Shown here piece after piece: positions 12,040 to 18,587 of a DNA stretch of 20,820 nucleotides. Below the pieces are notes generated by a model, which ran no database searches, had not been told where the DNA came from, and saw only the letters and a program-made list of their open reading frames with translations. How positions within the stretch are numbered: the first letter of the stretch is position 1; each line of letters begins with the position of its first letter. This DNA comes from Burkholderiaceae bacterium. Lineage in GTDB: Bacteria; Pseudomonadota; Gammaproteobacteria; Burkholderiales; Burkholderiaceae. The position numbers and the translations under genes were made by a program. Where the stretch lies: positions 1 to 20,820 of the forward strand of contig CANBPJ010000016.1 of NCBI GenBank assembly GCA_947371415.1, written 5' to 3'.

Positions 12040-14376
12040 CTACTGAAGCTCGCGAACGCCGCCATTATTTGAAAATTCGGGGATAAACCAATCACCATCC
12101 ACTTGGGTAACTCCCGCTGGCACTTCGCGCCCTTGTTGTGGCTCATCCCTCAAAGCAGTACTCATATAAGAGATCCACATTGGCAAGGCAAGGCCACCGC
12201 CAGTTTCACGATCGCCTAAGCTTGCAGGCTTATCGAATCCAATCCAGGCAATTGCCACCACTTTTGGGTTGTATCCCGCAAACCAAGCGTCATGCGAGTC
12301 ATTGGTTGTACCCGTTTTACCCGCAATGTCATTGCGACCTAACTTAGCTCTCGCACTACCTGCGGTTCCGGTCTTGGTGACTTCCTGTAGCATGCTATCC
12401 ATCACAAAGGCAGTGCGTGCATCTAAAACGCGAGTGGCATCCTCACGCGCATGGGTTGGCTTTGCTTCAAATAAAACAGCCCCTTTTGAATCCATCATCT
12501 TATTAATTAAGAATGGATCAACACGATAACCACCGTTAGCAAAGACGCTATAGGCAGATGCCATTTGTAAGGGTGTTACAGAACCAGCGCCCAAAGCCAT
12601 AGTTAAGTAAGGGGGATGCTTCTCCGCCTCAAAACCAAAGCGTTGAATATATTCTTGAGCATAAGAAGGACCAATGGCACGAATGATTCGAACGGAAACT
12701 AAGTTCTTGGATTTGGCTAAGGCAGTTCGTAAGCGCATCATGCCCTCGTACTTGCCATCGTAATTCTTCGGCTCCCAAGCTTGGCTACCAGTTTCCATGC
12801 TGCCAATAGACAATGGTGCATCGTTCACCATGGTGCTTGGAGAAAACCCTTTTTCGATTGCTGCGGCATAGATGAATGGTTTAAACGAAGATCCGGGTTG
12901 ACGCTGAGCCTGAGTCACGTGATTAAATTGATTGCGGCGGAAATCAAAGCCGCCTACCAAGGACAGGATCGCGCCCGTCTCTGCATTCATGGAAACAAAG
13001 GCTGCTTCAACTTGTGGCAATTGCGCTAGCTTCCAAACTCCACCATCTGACAAGAGCCTTACGATGGCACCGGGACGCAAGCGTTTTTTGGGTTGAGTGC
13101 TATCGGTTAAAGAGGCAGTAGCAAGCTTCATGCCCTCACCCCTTAGAGTGATGGTATCCCCTGTTGAAATCATGACCTGCATTTCTTTTGGCTTGATATC
13201 AAGGACTACACCCGATTGCAAATCATCTAACTGCGGATAAGCTAATAACGCCTCGTCAATCGCACGTTGACGCTTGACATGATCTTCCGGCAGATCAATA
13301 AATCCCTCAGGTCCACGATAAGCATGGCGCAGATCATATTCAAAAATACCCCGACGTACTGCCTTATATGCCGCATCTTGATCGGCCTTCAAGATGGTGG
13401 TGTACACATCAATACCTTGGGAATAAATTGCCTCACCGTATTGCGTAAAAAGTAACTGACGTACCATCTCTGCAGGAAAGTCGGCGCGAGTACTAAATTC
13501 ATTGCCGAGACCGCGAATATGCAATTCTTCTGCCATTGCAATCTGGTACTGCTCGGGAGTGATATAAGACAAATCGCGCATGCGCTGCAAGATATATTCT
13601 TGGCGAATCTTGGCGCGACGGAAGTTGCTTACTGGGTTGTAGGCCGACGGGGCTTTTGGTAAGCCGGCCAACATGGCAGATTCAGCAATAGAGATGTCTT
13701 TTAACTCTTTACCAAAATAGATCTGGGCTGCACTAGAAAAGCCGTACGCTCTTTGACCCAAGAAGATCTGATTCATATAAATCTCAAGAATCTTGTCTTT
13801 ACTTAACTGAGACTCAATTTCCCAAGAGAGCAGAACCTCATAGATTTTGCGACTAAAGGTTTTCTCATTGCTTAAGAAGAAATTGCGGGCCACCTGCATC
13901 GTGATTGTTGATGCGCCTTGAGAAAGGTTGCCCCGTAAGTTAGTGAGAGTAGCCCTCAAAATACCCACATAGTCCACCCCACCATGAGAGTAAAAACGGT
14001 CATCCTCGATTGCCAAGACTGCGTTACGCATACTCATTGGGATTTCATTTAAGGGGATGACCTTCCGGCGCTCCTCCCCAAACTCGCCAATAAGAACCTT
14101 ATCAGCCGTATAAATTCGCAAAGGTGTTTTAGGGTTGTAGTCCACCAATGCCGAAATCTTCGGTAAATTGGGTTTCGCTATTAAGAAGGCATAACCCAGC
14201 AGCAGGGTAATCACCACCGCGAAAACCATGCCGATAATGAGCAGGGCTTTTACAAGGGGGTTGCTCCCTGACCTATTGGATGGGGAATGCTCCGCTCTAT
14301 TCTGACCAGGACGTCTATCAGGCTGTCGGTTAAACCGCTGGTTTAAGGGCGGCTTGTCTTTTGGGGGTAGAGCCAT
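12040..14376 (-). CDS. mrcA: Penicillin-binding protein 1A (class A, bifunctional)
   Basis: A 778-aa peptidoglycan synthase. After a basic, Pro/Asn/Arg-rich cytoplasmic tail (1-40) comes one membrane helix (about 42-66). The GT51 glycosyltransferase domain follows, with catalytic Glu124 in AIEDDRFYSHGG and the QGASTITMQVARNFFL block. An OB-like insert follows. The transpeptidase domain has the nucleophile Ser496 in SSFK (496-499), an SKN motif (LAKSKNLVSVR) and KTGT near 686-689 (AGKTGTTND). All catalytic motifs are intact, so both polymerisation and crosslinking should work. It is divergent from the secretin operon, with 141 bp between their starts. The ATG at 14376 lacks a Shine-Dalgarno sequence, and no later start would keep the membrane anchor. 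Confidence 0.96.
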   Translation of the reverse strand: MALPPKDKPPLNQRFNRQPDRRPGQNRAEHSPSNRSGSNPLVKALLIIGMVFAVVITLLLGYAFLIAKPNLPKISALVDYNPKTPLRIYTADKVLIGEFGEERRKVIPLNEIPMSMRNAVLAIEDDRFYSHGGVDYVGILRATLTNLRGNLSQGASTITMQVARNFFLSNEKTFSRKIYEVLLSWEIESQLSKDKILEIYMNQIFLGQRAYGFSSAAQIYFGKELKDISIAESAMLAGLPKAPSAYNPVSNFRRAKIRQEYILQRMRDLSYITPEQYQIAMAEELHIRGLGNEFSTRADFPAEMVRQLLFTQYGEAIYSQGIDVYTTILKADQDAAYKAVRRGIFEYDLRHAYRGPEGFIDLPEDHVKRQRAIDEALLAYPQLDDLQSGVVLDIKPKEMQVMISTGDTITLRGEGMKLATASLTDSTQPKKRLRPGAIVRLLSDGGVWKLAQLPQVEAAFVSMNAETGAILSLVGGFDFRRNQFNHVTQAQRQPGSSFKPFIYAAAIEKGFSPSTMVNDAPLSIGSMETGSQAWEPKNYDGKYEGMMRLRTALAKSKNLVSVRIIRAIGPSYAQEYIQRFGFEAEKHPPYLTMALGAGSVTPLQMASAYSVFANGGYRVDPFLINKMMDSKGAVLFEAKPTHAREDATRVLDARTAFVMDSMLQEVTKTGTAGSARAKLGRNDIAGKTGTTNDSHDAWFAGYNPKVVAIAWIGFDKPASLGDRETGGGLALPMWISYMSTALRDEPQQGREVPAGVTQVDGDWFIPEFSNNGGVRELQ

Positions 14377-14384
14377 AGAATCAA

Positions 14385-14390
14385 ATTATA
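14385..14390 (-). promoter_or_regulatory. Consensus -10 box of mrcA, giving a near-leaderless mRNA
   Basis: On the minus strand a perfect TATAAT occupies 14390-14385 and the mrcA ATG begins only 8 bp further on (14376). Transcription normally starts about 7 bp after a -10 box, so the transcript would begin at or within a base or two of the start codon. No good -35 box lies 17 bp upstream; a TTGACT is present but only 9 bp away. No Shine-Dalgarno precedes the ATG, which is consistent with leaderless translation. Confidence 0.45.
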
Positions 14391-14517
14391 GGGTGGCTTA
14401 GTCAATTTTCCTGAAAGCTTCAAAACCCTGGTTTAAAAAAGTTTGTGGCAGATTTTTCTGACCTGCAATTCTGCTTTACCTGATCGTTTTTCCCATCCCT
14501 AAAGCAAACAATATGGC

Positions 14518-15198
14518 ATGCCTCCACGCCATATTTCCCCCCAATCTTTTGATGACATCCTCAGTGAGCTTGGGGATGATCCTGCCATTCCGGACCCCCA
14601 TGGAATACGCAAATCCTCGGCACCCCCAAAATCCCCAGCAGAGGGCCAAACCAAGCCAAAATCTCCGTTATTTTCTGCTCCCGAGCTTCGCTTGGATGGG
14701 GTAAAAACTACCCCTATTTTGATTATTGGCACGTTCTTTGCCCTCACTATCGGGGCTGTATTTTTTCTCTTGGAGTCCAATAAAGCTGGTTCCGAGCAGG
14801 ATCTCAATGCCTTGCAGAGCCAAATAACAAGCCTGAAGAATGAGCTTGTTTTAGCTCAGAATGACTGGCTATTAGAACAAGAGACTTTATATAATTTCTT
14901 AGATGAATTAGAAGTAAGTATTCACTCTATAGAAATAAAGGCTCCAATATCAGCACCCCAAAGCAGGCCGGCACCTACCCCGCACGAGACGGAACTACGA
15001 CGCTGGAGGTATTTAGGGCTCACCCGCATGGGGGCAGTTGAACAGGCTTTTTTCCACACTGGCAAGGCTACGCTGATGGTTGCGAAAGAGAGCTTGGCTT
15101 TGGGTGAATGGCGCCTAGTCCAGGCAAATAGAGAGGTGGCTATATTGACCCACCCCAAAGGTAAACCCATCACATTGAAGTCGACTAAATCGGAATAA
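14518..15198 (+). CDS. Bitopic inner-membrane protein coupled to the secretin; possible fused PilN/O/P substitute
   Basis: A 226-aa protein of no family I can name with certainty. It has a Pro-rich cytoplasmic N-terminus (1-63) containing an acidic helix SFDDILSELGDD, one membrane helix (about 66-85), a periplasmic coiled coil (about 90-140, DLNALQSQITSLKNELVLAQ), a Pro/Ala linker (142-156), and a small beta-rich C-terminal domain (160-222). In the last part, YLGLTRMGAVEQAFF followed by LALGEWRLVQANREVAILTHPKGKPITL resembles the homology region of PilP/GspC, which docks on secretins. The INLLP motif of PilN is absent. It lies 5 bp upstream of the secretin gene, where pilM-N-O-P stand in relatives. 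Inference: it links the inner membrane to the secretin. It lacks a clear ribosome-binding site; ATG 14518 is the first in-frame ATG after a stop. Confidence 0.75.
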   Translation: MPPRHISPQSFDDILSELGDDPAIPDPHGIRKSSAPPKSPAEGQTKPKSPLFSAPELRLDGVKTTPILIIGTFFALTIGAVFFLLESNKAGSEQDLNALQSQITSLKNELVLAQNDWLLEQETLYNFLDELEVSIHSIEIKAPISAPQSRPAPTPHETELRRWRYLGLTRMGAVEQAFFHTGKATLMVAKESLALGEWRLVQANREVAILTHPKGKPITLKSTKSE

Positions 15199-15203
15199 CC
15201 CTA

Positions 15204-16316
15204 TTGAAAATCCTTCGAAAAAGCCCCTCTTTTTTAGCCGCCCTACTACTGGTATTTTTACTTCAGGCGGCCCATGGAACTCATCCAGAAATCAGCTCAC
15301 AACTGAATCTGAAAGAAACTCGTATCAGCCTCCAATTTAGTGAGATCGAGGTGACTGAGCTTTTGCAGGTTTTGGCCAAAATGGGGAATTCCAACTTTCT
15401 CCTCAGCGAGTCCATTCAAGGGAAGATCTCGGTCGATCTCAAAGATACCCCCTGGCAAACTGCTCTCCACTCCATCCTTGCCAGTAGAGGATTGCGCCTG
15501 GTCCGAAATGGGGATATTTACTGGATTGGCCCCCATGCAGAAATTCAAAGTTTTCAGAAATTTCGCAGGGAGGATGCCGCCCTTCCGTTTGGTGGCGATC
15601 ATATTAATAGCCCACGACAAATTCTGATAGAGGCTCGGATTGTGGAAGCGGACCAGCGCTTTGCCCGTGAACTGGGCATCAAATTGGGCTATCAAGCTAA
15701 CGGAATTGGCAATCGCCCAGACCAAAATGCAAGTACCAACATAGATTTAGCTGGGACTGGATTGGCAGGATTTAACCCAGCCACCTTAGCAGCCACCCTC
15801 GTCTCCAAGAGCGCCGCCCGACTCCTACAAATGGAGCTTTCTGCCCTGGAATCGGATGGCCAAGGCAAGATTCTCTCCAATCCCCGCATTATGACTGGTG
15901 ATCAAGTCAAGGCAACGATTGAACAGGGAACTGAGCTTCCCTATCAAGTGAGCTCTCAAAGTGGGAGCAAATTGCAGTTCCGTAAAGCTAATTTGCGTCT
16001 GGAGGTCTTGCCTAAGATTCATCCCGACGGAAAGATTTCGATGTTGGTGGGCATCAATAAAGACACCGTTGGCATGAAAACCGAGCAGGGCTATGCGATT
16101 GATACTAAAAACCTGAGCTCTGAAGTGACCGTTGAAAATGGAGGCACAGCCATCATTGGGGGGATTTTTCAAACCACAGAACGAGATGATGAGGTGAAGG
16201 TGCCTCTGCTAGGCGACATCCCATTAATTGGGCATTTGTTTCGCCATAAATCTAAATTAGCCGACAAAACTGAACTATTAGTCTTCTTAACACCCACCGT
16301 CCTAGACAAACACTAA
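15204..16316 (+). CDS. pilQ: Short secretin, PilQ/HofQ-like outer-membrane pore
   Basis: A 370-aa secretin, much shorter than typical PilQ (roughly 700 aa) and shorter than E. coli HofQ (about 412 aa). It starts with TTG, 5 bp after the previous stop. A Sec signal peptide (1-25) is followed by one STN/N0 domain (about 40-110; ISLQFSEIEVTELLQVLA and DLKDTPWQTALHSILA). Only about 27 residues then separate it from the secretin core (138-368; RQILIEARIVEAD, GQGKILSNPRIMT, VPLLGDIPLIGHLFR), so the N1 domain and the N-terminal AMIN domains of PilQ appear absent. The core is complete, including the gate and C-terminal beta motif. It could serve DNA uptake or a reduced type IV pilus. The order secretin-aroK-aroB matches the hofQ/pilQ locus of many proteobacteria. 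hofQ is an equally fair name. Confidence 0.9.
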   Translation: MKILRKSPSFLAALLLVFLLQAAHGTHPEISSQLNLKETRISLQFSEIEVTELLQVLAKMGNSNFLLSESIQGKISVDLKDTPWQTALHSILASRGLRLVRNGDIYWIGPHAEIQSFQKFRREDAALPFGGDHINSPRQILIEARIVEADQRFARELGIKLGYQANGIGNRPDQNASTNIDLAGTGLAGFNPATLAATLVSKSAARLLQMELSALESDGQGKILSNPRIMTGDQVKATIEQGTELPYQVSSQSGSKLQFRKANLRLEVLPKIHPDGKISMLVGINKDTVGMKTEQGYAIDTKNLSSEVTVENGGTAIIGGIFQTTERDDEVKVPLLGDIPLIGHLFRHKSKLADKTELLVFLTPTVLDKH

Positions 16317-16328
16317 TAAAATCACGGG

Positions 16329-16853
16329 GTGAACTCTTCATCCAACAATATATTTCTGATTGGCCTCATGGGCGCCGGAAAGTCGACCGTCGGTAAATTG
16401 CTGGCCAAGAAATTAGGTCGTCGCTTTCTGGATGCCGACCATGTCATTGAAGATCGTTGTGGCGTCAAGATCCCCGTCATCTTTGAAATGGAAGGTGAAG
16501 ATGGATTCCGGCGGCGCGAAGCTCAGGCCATCAAAGACATTACCGCAGAGCAAGATGTCATTTTGGCAACCGGAGGTGGTGCTGTCCTACTTCCCGAGAA
16601 TCGTCAATTCCTCAGCGAAAGAGGAACAGTAATCTATCTCCATGCTAATCCGATGGAACTATGGCATCGCACTAGAGGTGGTGAAGGTAGGCCACTTCTC
16701 AAAAATGGTGACGCAAAGAAGATTCTAGAAAATCTATATGCCATCCGTGACCCTCTTTATCGCGAAATCGCTGATCATGTCATTGAAACTGGGAAGCCCA
16801 GCGTCAATCAATTGGTCAATACTTTAATCATGCAGCTCGAACTTTCCACTTGA
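16329..16853 (+). CDS. aroK: Shikimate kinase
   Basis: A 174-aa kinase that phosphorylates shikimate at O3 using ATP, the fifth step of the shikimate pathway. Visible motifs are the P-loop GLMGAGKST (residues 12-20), the Mg/substrate pair D35-A-D37, R61 in DGFRRRE for shikimate binding, GGG at 82-84 in LATGGGAV, and the LID arginine in GEGRPLL. It begins with GTG at 16329; a stop codon lies four codons upstream in frame, so no earlier start exists, and the only G-rich stretch touches the start codon. It follows the secretin gene by 12 bp and its TGA comes 8 bp before the aroB ATG. Length and motifs are normal for AroK. Confidence 0.96.
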   Translation: MNSSSNNIFLIGLMGAGKSTVGKLLAKKLGRRFLDADHVIEDRCGVKIPVIFEMEGEDGFRRREAQAIKDITAEQDVILATGGGAVLLPENRQFLSERGTVIYLHANPMELWHRTRGGEGRPLLKNGDAKKILENLYAIRDPLYREIADHVIETGKPSVNQLVNTLIMQLELST

Positions 16854-16861
16854 ATTTACCC

Positions 16862-17944
16862 ATGAAAACATTAGAAGTTGATCTAGGCAATCGTAGTTAC
16901 CCCATCCATATTGGTAGCGATTTAATAGATCAGCCCGAACTGTTTAGTGCCTGTGAGAAATCGACATCGATTTATATCGTTACTAATACGACGGTTGCCC
17001 CTTTATATGCAGAGCGCTTGACCAAGACTTTAGAAAAACTGGGTAAGCCCGTCAGAACAATCGTCTTGCCCGATGGGGAGTCCTATAAGGACTGGAAAAA
17101 TCTCCAGCTGATTTTTGATGATCTCCTGAAGTTTGGCGCAGATCGCCAAACCATGCTGGTAGCCTTAGGGGGCGGGGTCATTGGCGATATGACCGGTTTT
17201 GCCGCAGCAAGCTTCATGCGTGGCGTTCGTTTTATTCAGGTACCAACAACCTTATTGGCACAAGTGGATTCTTCCGTTGGCGGCAAAACGGGCATCAACC
17301 ACCCGCTTGGTAAAAACATGATTGGGGCATTTCATCAACCCGCAGCAGTCATTGCAGATTTGAATACCCTTAAGACTTTGCCTGCAAGGGAACTCTCAGC
17401 TGGCCTTGCTGAAGTGGTTAAACATGGGGCTATAGCTGATGCCGAGTTCTTAAATTGGATTGAAGCAAATGCAAATGCCTTGTTAGCATGCGACACAGCA
17501 GCAATGGCGCATGCTGTTCTGCGCTCTTGCGAAATTAAATCTGCAGTGGTATCTGCCGACGAAAGAGAAGGCGGCATTCGGGCTACGCTGAACTTTGGGC
17601 ACACCTTTGGTCATGCTATTGAGGCGGGCATGGGCTATGGCGCATGGCTTCATGGTGAAGCTGTTGGTTGTGGCATGGTGATGGGTGCAGACCTATCACG
17701 ACGCCTAAACTTCATTACACAAGATGAAGTAGATCGCTTAACCAAGATCATTCAATCTATGAACCTGCCCACTGATCCACCGAAGTTTGGTGCGCAGCGT
17801 TATATGGAATTAATGCAAGTAGATAAAAAGACTGAGGGCGGCCAGATTCGTTACGTTGTACTAGAAAAAATTGGCAAAGCTCAAATTAAGAGCGTGCCAG
17901 ATGCCCAAGTCATTGAAACTTTAGTTGCAACTGGCGCCGTGTAA
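16862..17944 (+). CDS. aroB: 3-dehydroquinate synthase
   Basis: A 360-aa NAD- and Zn-dependent enzyme converting DAHP to 3-dehydroquinate, the second shikimate-pathway step. The NAD-binding region has LVALGGGVIGDMTGFAA, followed by VPTTLLAQVDSSVGGKTGIN with active-site lysine and asparagine. The Zn ligands are seen in GLAEVVKHGA (Glu), GHTFGHAIE (His) and LHGEAVGCGM (His). I use ATG at 16862 because MKTLEVDLGNRSYPIHIG is the usual family start; a TTG at 16850 that overlaps the aroK stop would add four residues. Neither has a clear ribosome-binding site, so translation is probably coupled to aroK. In Burkholderia and Ralstonia I recall dgt following aroB; here only 26 bp separate it from the convergent cyaY gene. 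Confidence 0.96.
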   Translation: MKTLEVDLGNRSYPIHIGSDLIDQPELFSACEKSTSIYIVTNTTVAPLYAERLTKTLEKLGKPVRTIVLPDGESYKDWKNLQLIFDDLLKFGADRQTMLVALGGGVIGDMTGFAAASFMRGVRFIQVPTTLLAQVDSSVGGKTGINHPLGKNMIGAFHQPAAVIADLNTLKTLPARELSAGLAEVVKHGAIADAEFLNWIEANANALLACDTAAMAHAVLRSCEIKSAVVSADEREGGIRATLNFGHTFGHAIEAGMGYGAWLHGEAVGCGMVMGADLSRRLNFITQDEVDRLTKIIQSMNLPTDPPKFGAQRYMELMQVDKKTEGGQIRYVVLEKIGKAQIKSVPDAQVIETLVATGAV

Positions 17945-17970
17945 TCCTAATTTCTACTAGGGCCTTATTT

Positions 17971-18348
17971 CTAAATAAGATCGATAGTGATAGCATGGCC
18001 TGCCTGAGCGCTGGCAAATTCTGATAAGTCGCCCAATAGCTCGCGCCCAGTTTTTGTATCTAACCATAAAGGTACAGCTAAGGTGCCAGCCCAACGATAG
18101 TGATATCCACCAGATTTAGCTGCAACCCAGATTTCATGCAAAGGGGGCTGGGTATTCACCACAATGACGCTGCGGTCCTTAAATCGAATATTGATGACAT
18201 TTCCGCCCTGACGCTCTACATCAAGATCTAAATCCAATGCGTCATCAGCCGCCTCTAGAGCCACTTCAATCGACTCCAACAAATTGCTTCCCAGCTGGTG
18301 AAATTGCTTGTCATCAATGGTTTCCACGGCTAGATTGTTTGGCTTCAT
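17971..18348 (-). CDS. cyaY: Frataxin-like iron donor/regulator CyaY
   Basis: A 125-aa frataxin homologue that binds iron and modulates iron-sulfur cluster assembly on IscS/IscU. The acidic first helix and ridge (ESIEVALEAADDALDLDLDVE) and the sheet INIRFKDRSVIVVNTQ, followed by PPLHEIWVAAKSGGYHYRW, are diagnostic. The frame continues upstream to ATGs at 18363, 18378 and 18393. I chose the ATG at 18348 because AGGA lies seven bases upstream and because bacterial CyaY is usually 105-110 aa, so longer versions would be further out of range. It is convergent with aroB and divergent from lptM, with 47 bp between the two starts. The N-terminal 14 residues (MKPNNLAVETIDDK) exceed the family's usual start. 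Confidence 0.93.
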   Translation of the reverse strand: MKPNNLAVETIDDKQFHQLGSNLLESIEVALEAADDALDLDLDVERQGGNVINIRFKDRSVIVVNTQPPLHEIWVAAKSGGYHYRWAGTLAVPLWLDTKTGRELLGDLSEFASAQAGHAITIDLI

Positions 18349-18395
18349 ATTAGAGTCCTGCATGCTATATTCAATCATTCGTTTTAGAGACATTC
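18349..18395. promoter_or_regulatory. Divergent intergenic region between cyaY and lptM-lysA
   Basis: These 47 bp must hold the start signals of cyaY (minus) and lptM-lysA (plus) if both are transcribed from here. The AGGA of cyaY lies at its left end. An AT-rich TATATT at 18366-18371 could be a -10 box for the plus strand, but no clear -35 partner is seen, and the lptM ribosome-binding site is weak. Promoters may therefore extend into the coding regions. Confidence 0.35.
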
Positions 18396-18587
18396 ATGAT
18401 AGCGATTCTTAAAAGAACCCTCGGCATTAGCCTTCTAATATCCCTTGTTGGATGTGGGGTTAGAGGACCGCTATATTTGCCAAATGTGCCGCCCGCCCCC
18501 TTGCCACCCAGCGAGCCAGAGCCTAAAGGCAAACTCTACCCACCTCAAAGCCCTGCTGCGACTAACCCAACATCGGCCAAGCAATGA
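18396..18587 (+). CDS. lptM: LptM, small LptDE-associated lipoprotein
   Basis: A 63-aa outer-membrane lipoprotein (YifL family). The signal is MIAILKRTLGISLLIS and the lipobox LVGC gives lipidated Cys20. The mature N-terminus is CGVRGPLYLP, the short motif that defines LptM, which binds the LptD-LptE LPS translocon and promotes its disulfide maturation. The rest is a Pro-rich, unstructured tail (PNVPPAPLPPSEPEPKG). Its TGA overlaps the lysA ATG (ATGA), so the two are translationally coupled; the same pairing of lptM with DAP decarboxylase or lysA and cyaY is common in proteobacteria. Confidence 0.93.
   Translation: MIAILKRTLGISLLISLVGCGVRGPLYLPNVPPAPLPPSEPEPKGKLYPPQSPAATNPTSAKQ

Noticed and set aside
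14499..14807. 102-codon minus-strand frame overlapping the start of the 226-aa protein gene
   Set aside because: It is Gly/Ser/Pro-rich low-complexity antisense of the Pro-rich tail, with no start signals. The plus-strand frame has a membrane helix, coiled coil and operon context.
16850..16861. TTG at 16850 as the aroB start
   Set aside because: It would overlap the aroK stop neatly but adds only MNLP before the normal family N-terminus, and no ribosome-binding site supports it. The ATG at 16862 fits AroB alignments better.
17964..17979. AT-rich hairpin CTTATTT-CT-AAATAAG between aroB and cyaY as a terminator
   Set aside because: The stem is AT-rich, the loop is only 2 nt, it overlaps the cyaY stop codon and has no following T-tract. 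Too weak to call, although it is the only hairpin I noticed between these convergent genes.
18349..18393. Longer cyaY starting at 18393, 18378 or 18363
   Set aside because: These give a protein even longer than the usual frataxin, have weaker ribosome-binding sites and would use up nearly the entire divergent promoter region.
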